Shown here piece by piece: positions 19,726 through 24,710 of a stretch of DNA of 24,710 nucleotides; within the stretch, counting starts at the first letter, position 1; each line of letters starts with the position of its first letter. This DNA is from Gnetum montanum (lineage: Eukaryota; Streptophyta; Gnetopsida; Gnetales; Gnetaceae), in NCBI GenBank assembly GCA_015680685.1, contig MNCI01005291.1, forward strand, positions 216,052-240,761. Reading direction: 5' to 3'. The notes under the pieces are model-generated. The model worked only from the letters and a program-made list of their open reading frames with translations. It was not told where the DNA came from and did not search any database. A program made the translations under genes and the position numbers.

Positions 19726-20059
19726 AACATTTTATGGCTCTTATGTATGTGATTTTGGGATTTTGCACATATGTGATTGATTTATGGTTAGTGTACTTTG
19801 AGATGCTTCTGGATAATTTGATGTAAAACATTTTGTAGATGGTTATGAATAGATGGTGTGTTTTCCAATTATCTTTGTGTGGTCTATTAATTTTTATTTT
19901 GCCTCTTTTACTTGACTCACATCCTCTTGATCCTTCATGCTTCTCCTAATCCTTGGTTGCCATAGGACTTTATATGTCTTTATGCTTTTCTTAGAATATC
20001 TTTTATGATCATTGTGAATATCTATTACTATATCTCTATAGGTTTGATATTTTTGGTTA

Positions 20060-20079
20060 TGTCCAAAAAGGGGGAGAAG
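20060..20079 (+). promoter_or_regulatory. PPT-like tract 2
   Basis: GTCCAAAAAGGGGGAGAAGG is a near-consensus copia polypurine tract but is 53 nt away from the LTR start. It is better preserved than the tract actually next to the LTR. Confidence 0.65.
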
Positions 20080-20116
20080 GCTAAGCTAACCCATTTTCTT
20101 AAGTTTTGGACATTAT

Positions 20117-20131
20117 CAAAAAGGGGAAGAT
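20117..20131 (+). promoter_or_regulatory. Polypurine tract next to the 3' LTR
   Basis: CAAAAAGGGGAAGAT is followed directly by TGTGGACC, the LTR start. This is the standard copia layout for the plus-strand primer. Confidence 0.85.
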
Positions 20132-20291
20132 TGTGGACCTTAAGGTTTTGGTATGTGAAAACATTAAGAAAAATGGAAAACAAGTTTGTTTTCTTGTCCG
20201 TGTGATTGTTGTGCTTGTAGGACATGAACTTGGATTGAGCAAGGCTATGGACAAAGAATGATGAATTTATCATGCAAGAAAAAGTGAAGAA

Positions 20292-20585
20292 AGACATCTT
20301 CGATCATGTAAGAGAAAGTAAAGAAAGACATCTCTAGGAAGTTGCAGATGTCTTGGTAGATTTAGGGTGAACTCAGAGAAATTTTAGAAAGAAATCTTTA
20401 TAAATAGCAAGACATCTTTCCCCAGCCAAAGATGCCCTTCATGAGTCAAAGATGTCTTTACAAAATATAGACCAAAAGTAGAAAGAAATCTTCCATTGAA
20501 CAAAGACATATTTTAGAAAACAAAGATGTTTTCCTAGATTTGAAGCCAAATTTAGAGAGACATCTTAGGCATAAGAAAGACATCT
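20292..20585 (+). promoter_or_regulatory. Array of AGACATCT / AGATGTCT motifs in the copia 3' LTR
   Basis: Exact copies: AGACATCT at 20292, 20326, 20410, 20558 and 20578; AGATGTCT at 20346 and 20450. Near-matches such as AAGATGCCC, AAGATGTTT and AAGAAATCTT are scattered between. The two 8-mers are reverse complements and both would arise from AGACGTCT by CpG decay. Arrays around a TATA box suggest transcription-factor sites, which is inference. Confidence 0.65.
20399..20407 (+). promoter_or_regulatory. TATA box of the copia LTR
   Basis: TATAAATAG lies 267 nt into the LTR, between copies of the AGATGTCT-type motif (20292, 20326 and 20346 upstream; 20410 onward downstream). The equivalent position in the 5' LTR has been lost. 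Confidence 0.7.
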
Positions 20586-21239
20586 CCCACAACCATTAGT
20601 GACCATTAGCTAGCTATTACATAAGTTTCTAGAGGAATTTAACAACATGAAAATTATAAGAAGACTTCATGTGCATTGGAAAATGTGCAAGCACTATTGT
20701 ATTCATTGTACAATCATTTGTAATCATTGAACTCTTTGTTGCTCCTCATTGTCTAATCATTTTGGCTTTGTAAAGTGTGTTATACCTAAATATGTAAGGA
20801 TCAAAAAATTGAGTTGGAATGATTCCTTATATTTCTTATTCTTGTTGCTGTGAGGGATTAAGTTCCTTGAGGTTGTTGGGGTTTTGCAAGATTGAGTTGT
20901 TGGTGCTATGGTACAACACTTCGGTGTGGAGCTCAAGATTGTAAAGGTTGTGGAAGCCTTGAAACCACATTTCCAAGCTTAATGGAACCTTTGTGGGGTT
21001 GAGTGATCAGTGCTATGGTACAATACTTCGGAGTGGGGCTTGAAAACTATACAAGGTGTGGACCCTTCAATCACAATTTAAGAGCAACAAAGTCTAGAGG
21101 TGTGCTTGCGATCTACCCTCTGAGTGTGGAGTACCCAAGTTGGAAAATCATATAAATTTGTGTGTGTGTGCTTTGTTTGTCTAAGTTTTGATTTGGGAAA
21201 TTTATTCATCCCCCCCATTTCTAAGTTCAACAATCCACA

Positions 21240-21504
21240 CATACAACACATGATGCCATGTAAAAAATAACTACCATTAAGAAAAGAGTGAGGAACATAT
21301 GAAGCTAGAATATAATCATAAATCATATAACAACAAATGGAAAGATGAAAATTTGTTAATAAAAAGAAATAATGGTTTGTAAATTGTTGTGACTTCTTAT
21401 GATAAATATAAGCTATGGATTCAACCATTACCATTTCATCATGACATACAACACATGATACCATATCGAAAAAACCTACCATCAAGAAAAGAGTGAGGAA
21501 CATG
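21240..21504 (+). repeat. Direct repeat beginning at the copia border
   Basis: 21240-21300 and 21445-21504 are two copies of about 60 nt, 205 nt apart, beginning CATACAACACATGAT and ending AAGAAAAGAGTGAGGAACAT. The first starts at the base after the LTR end. This supports the element's right border and suggests the element landed inside one unit of an older repeat. Confidence 0.75.
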
Positions 21505-23330
21505 TAAAAAAGAATTTAAGAATGAAGAAAAAAGAAGAAGACGAAATGAGATAAACTAAAGTTCCATGATAATCATTTGTAAATCATGTTACAAAAAGGA
21601 AAGTAACCATAAGTGAGATTTAGCTTATGAGTTGCAAATATCAACCATAAGCTACAAACACTATTCAAAAGAATAAAGATGATAAATAGAAAGCAAATAC
21701 ATAAAACCATAAGTAAACATAGCATTCATGAAGTGTCATGCTTATGAAATCATAAATGATGTAGTGATGTAAATGATGATTAATAATAATGGATTATGGT
21801 GCTATAGATATGAATGCATGGATGTACATGAAACATCAAGGACATAAGCATATAGTTATGATGATTAACTATCATAGGCTATAATGAAATTCGTACCAAA
21901 ATAGTGGAAGGAAGTCATCGAGCATCCTTTGTTAGAGAAGTGAAGTTGCCAAGTAAGGCTCTAATATGAGTCAAGATCTAGTTTCTAAAAAATGAAAAAG
22001 ATTTGTAGTAAGTGCAAAAGATGCAACATGTGCTTGTATTCCTAACATAATAGAAACCTATAAAAAAACTTATGAGAGGGAAGGAAGAGATGTAGAAACC
22101 TAACTATGATGAGGTTTATCATAATAAGGTCAAGTTGTGAATTACTAAAGGAGTCGAAAGAGGCCTAGCCCATGTAAGACTAACCATTAGAAAAATTCCT
22201 TGAATACTTATCTAAGTAAAAGGAAAAATAAATAATTCTTAAACAATTATTACAATGAGTTACAATAAAATAAGTGATGATATCATAAGTTATGATGGTA
22301 TTATTCTCAATTATGAATAGTGCATTCTCTTATAAAAGATCTTTAGAAAACGATGTTGTCTTACAAGCATACCAAAAATCAACAAAAATTCAACACTATT
22401 AAATATTCCTTTCCTTATACAATACTGAGTGTTCAATGTGCATGTGTCAATGGCTATATTACAACTAATTTTAAGGAATTATGTTAAACACTTGAGTATA
22501 CAAAAGTTTTGGGGATATCAACCTATGCATTCAAGGCATGTTCTTTTTCTTAATCTACATACAATGGTCCAAGTTTATCACAAGGTTAGAAATAACTTAG
22601 TTTGATTCAATGATTTTAAACTCTAGTTGCAATAACATTTGTAATCTAATTTTTTAATATAAGCATATCAAGGCTAGTAGCTATATGCATAACTTCACTT
22701 AAAATATTAGACTTACAAGAGAAATATTTGGTATGCCTTCCAAGAATGGAAGCATAAATAGTCATATGTGGGTTTTTGGAATCACACTCCATAACATCTC
22801 ATTTGGATTGTAGCAAAATGAGAGGAGGGATGTCGAACCTCAAAAAAATATTAAAAATCAAATTTAGAGTACAAAAGCAAAGAAGCAAAGTAGAACCTCC
22901 AAAACAACAAAAAGGAAAGACCCAACAAGTTTGGGGATATCTTTTCAGATTTTCATCCTTACAACCAATCCTAAAAACCTCACCTTTGGGGTAAGAAAAG
23001 GATCAGACCTTACCCTCATTGAAAAACGCACAAATGGGTTTTCACTTCCTACTAAAGCCTTCCCATTAATAAAAAATAAAAATATAGGTAGAAAAATTTA
23101 TGAATTTAGCTGAAGCATTAACTGCTAAATGATATCACCTTGAACTAACAAAAGAAGAAAATTAGCTAGAGAATCTCTATGAAAAACCACATTATATTGA
23201 AACTTTCAGATGGCATAAAGAATAATAGGATAAAAGCAATGCTAACTATGAAGTAGAAATCCTTAAAGTTGAGAAGTGTCACCAAATAAAACTTCATTCC
23301 TAGTTGAAAATCATATAAATACCTACTACA
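21505..23330. other. AT-rich region with no recognised feature
   Basis: No domain, LTR or RNA gene is visible. ORFs such as 22776-22994 lack motifs. The right part (22780-23330) may be the remains of the 3' end of the LINE on the minus strand, but the similarity is too weak to claim. No poly(A) tail or clear target-site duplication is visible. Confidence 0.5.
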
Positions 23331-24543
23331 CTAAGTCTAAGAGATATAAGCAAGGGAACAAGTAAAAAAACAATGGATGAATGTATCTTTCATGCCACAT
23401 ATAGGATATCCTAGGTCATGAACACTCAAATGAGAGTACTGAATACCAATAGAAAAATATTGATGAATGAAGTACCACAGAAAATGTATAATTTTTGAAG
23501 GAGTAGTGGCATTTCATATCTTCTGAATTTGCTACTTCCATAACTACATAATGTGATTAAGATTTCAAAGAAAATTGAATCTTGGCCAAATATCAATATT
23601 AAAATTAATAAGATTATACACAATCTTAGATCAATATGGAAAAACATGATGGTCATTAATCTAATAAAAATTAAGAAAATTATTATGAGAATCTTGAATA
23701 GCTACACTTCTATCCAAACTATCCACCAAATAAAAAAATGTAGAATTTTTAGAAACTTTAATGTCATAGAGACTTTGACACTCAGGCCAAGTCATTTGAT
23801 GATTATGTATGTGAAGAGATGAAATGGAGGAAATGTCAAGCTTGCACAATGTACTGCAAAGGCATGGACACTTAATAGTCCATGGTTCATGATTAATTGG
23901 AAGCCACAAGTGAGAAAGCTTATCAAGGATAGAGGTAGAAAAAGTAATATTATTGAAGATCAAAATATGATTGATAAAACTCCAAGTATTCCAAATATTC
24001 TTTGTGACAATAGATCTTGATATTGTAATGCCTTATGAAAAAATGATCCAACAAAAAAATGATTATCTCTCTAATAACCACTAGATCTAGGCTTACCTTG
24101 AATGTGCTTCTAAAAATGAAGCTTCCAAGGCTCTCTACCATATAAGCATTTAACCATCCACTTGGCATAAAAAAAAATACCCTGCTTATAACAATTCATC
24201 AATCCTAACCTACTATCCTCTTTGTCAAAAGTGCAAATATCCCATGCATCATGACAAAATGCTTTTTGAAAATCACTCCTACTCTAAAGAAAAATTTTCA
24301 CAAGTTGATGAATGCAATGATATGCAGAAATACTAGGAGCCCAACATGAAGAATAATACACATGAGTATTTTGAATGATATGCTTACGAATAATAAACTT
24401 ACTAGCCATTGAAAGCTTATTCTCCTTCTACTTAATAAGTTGTTGTTCAATTTTCTTCACTATAACATCACATAAATTTTTTGAAGATTCACCAAGCAGA
24501 AAGGGAATGCCTAACAATTTGAAAACATTTGATTATTCTAAGA
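23330..24543 (-). pseudogene. LINE reverse transcriptase C-terminus with zinc-binding region
   Basis: Read on the minus strand, it begins with KLLGIPFLLGESSKNL near 24520, the (F/Y)LGIPF motif that follows the RT core in plant LINEs. Then come MASKFIIRKHI, YYSSCWAPSISAYHCIHQLV, AFCHDAWDICTF, SRLGLMNCYKQG and AKWMVKCLYGREPW, matching the usual W-I-C ... GLG(L) ... N-x-A-L-x-KW layout. Near 23410-23340 it has YPICGMKDTFIHCFFTCSLA, the C-x2-C-x(n)-H-x(n)-C zinc-binding (zf-RVT) pattern. Endonuclease and the RT core would lie further right but are cut off by the LTR at 24544. Several stops and frame changes make it a pseudogene. Non-LTR elements of this type move by target-primed reverse transcription. 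Confidence 0.8.
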
Positions 24544-24710
24544 TGATGAGTGGTGAGATACCCCTACACTCAACCATATGAATATGAGCGTTTTCTTGCG
24601 CGATCTGGTCGAAGTTCGCAGACGGACTAATTGTGGCACCTAGACAGTTATCCTTAGGTCGCAGTTCATTGTCTTCTCACCTAGACTAGTATTATATTTG
24701 TCATGTATGG
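24544..24710 (-). repeat. Gypsy LTR copy C, partial
   Basis: It starts TGATGAGTGGTGAGATACCCCT and aligns with the inner end of copy A (from 7076) and, reversed, with the end of copy B (15262). It runs off the window. Copy C keeps many CpGs (about seven in 24589-24626, for example in TTGCGCGATC), while A has few and B none in the same part, so C is probably the youngest. No primer site is seen to its left, where LINE sequence stands, so this is the outer left edge of a minus-strand element or a solo LTR. TAAGA (24539-24543) is a candidate target-site duplication. Confidence 0.8.

Larger units (their letters stand above)
15263..21239 (+). mobile_element. Copia-type non-autonomous retrotransposon with gag and an extra ORF (TR-GAG-like)
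   Basis: Two related LTRs flank 4.07 kb of internal DNA. Inside are a tRNA-Met primer site, a copia-type gag, an AGATGTCT motif array, a TATA box, a second ORF and three PPT-like tracts. I find no protease, integrase, RT or RNase H motif between gag and the 3' LTR. Terminal-repeat elements carrying only gag (TR-GAGs) are known in plants and depend on enzymes from related full elements. The second ORF resembles the 'putative plant transposon protein' family often seen as a passenger in plant elements. Internal segment 18722-19072 appears reversed by assembly. All ORFs have stops. Confidence 0.75.
20132..21239 (+). repeat. 3' LTR of the copia element
   Basis: It runs 1108 bp from TGTGGACC to ATCCACA. 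The start is set by the polypurine tract. The end is set by alignment with the 5' LTR, which is followed there by the primer site, and by a flanking direct repeat that begins exactly at 21240. It carries seven exact AGATGTCT or AGACATCT motifs between 20292 and 20585 and a TATA box at 20399-20407. About 333 nt at its start have no counterpart in the truncated 5' LTR. Confidence 0.9.

Noticed and set aside
20005-20297. Overlapping ORFs at the start of the copia 3' LTR.
   Set aside because: They cross the polypurine tract and the LTR border, which are non-coding in this element class.
21078-21503. 141-codon minus-strand ORF with repeated hydrophobic stretches.
   Set aside because: It spans the copia LTR end and the flanking direct repeat, which explains the internal repetition. 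There is no reason to think it is translated.

Overview
The window looks like intergenic DNA of a seed plant with a large, repeat-rich genome. A gymnosperm is plausible but the sequence does not prove it. No intact host gene, tRNA, rRNA or CRISPR array is visible. Almost all recognisable sequence is degraded retrotransposon. It is AT-rich, poor in CpG, and full of stops explained by C->T or G->A change (methylation-type decay).

Layout, left to right. 1 to about 960: mostly unassigned, with a CpG-bearing, exon-like patch at 182-406. About 960-8016, minus strand: a Ty3/gypsy element (Athila/Tat-like gag-pol). It runs from its 5' LTR (7076-8016) through a decayed tRNA-Asp-type primer site, gag, protease, RT/RNase H and integrase. 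Its 3' end lies left of the window. 8017-15262, plus strand: a second, related gypsy element missing its 5' LTR and most of gag. It keeps pol, a 2.1 kb 3' internal region and its 3' LTR (14452-15262). 15263-21239, plus strand: a Ty1/copia element with a truncated 5' LTR, a tRNA-Met primer site, a gag-only first ORF, a second ORF like the 'putative plant transposon protein' family, PPTs and a full 3' LTR. No protease, integrase or RT is seen in it, so it resembles a TR-GAG-type non-autonomous element. 21240-23330: AT-rich, with one 60-bp direct repeat and otherwise nothing recognised. About 23330-24543, minus strand: the C-terminal part of a LINE reverse transcriptase with an RVT zinc-binding region. 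24544 to the end: a third copy of the gypsy LTR, inserted in the LINE and cut by the window edge.

The order of insertion can be read from the junctions. The plus gypsy element landed in the 5' LTR of the copia element (junction 15262/15263). The minus gypsy element then landed in gag of the plus element (junction 8016/8017). The missing left halves should therefore lie beyond the left edge of the window.

Three things deserve attention. (1) Each of the two segments bounded by single N characters (3440-3738 and 18722-19072) codes on the strand opposite to its surroundings, as if contigs had been placed backwards during assembly. (2) The copia LTR and the DNA just before its second ORF carry dense arrays of AGATGTCT and its reverse complement AGACATCT, which look like the two CpG-decay products of one palindrome, AGACGTCT. 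(3) The second ORF has its own TATA box behind such an array, suggesting an internal promoter.
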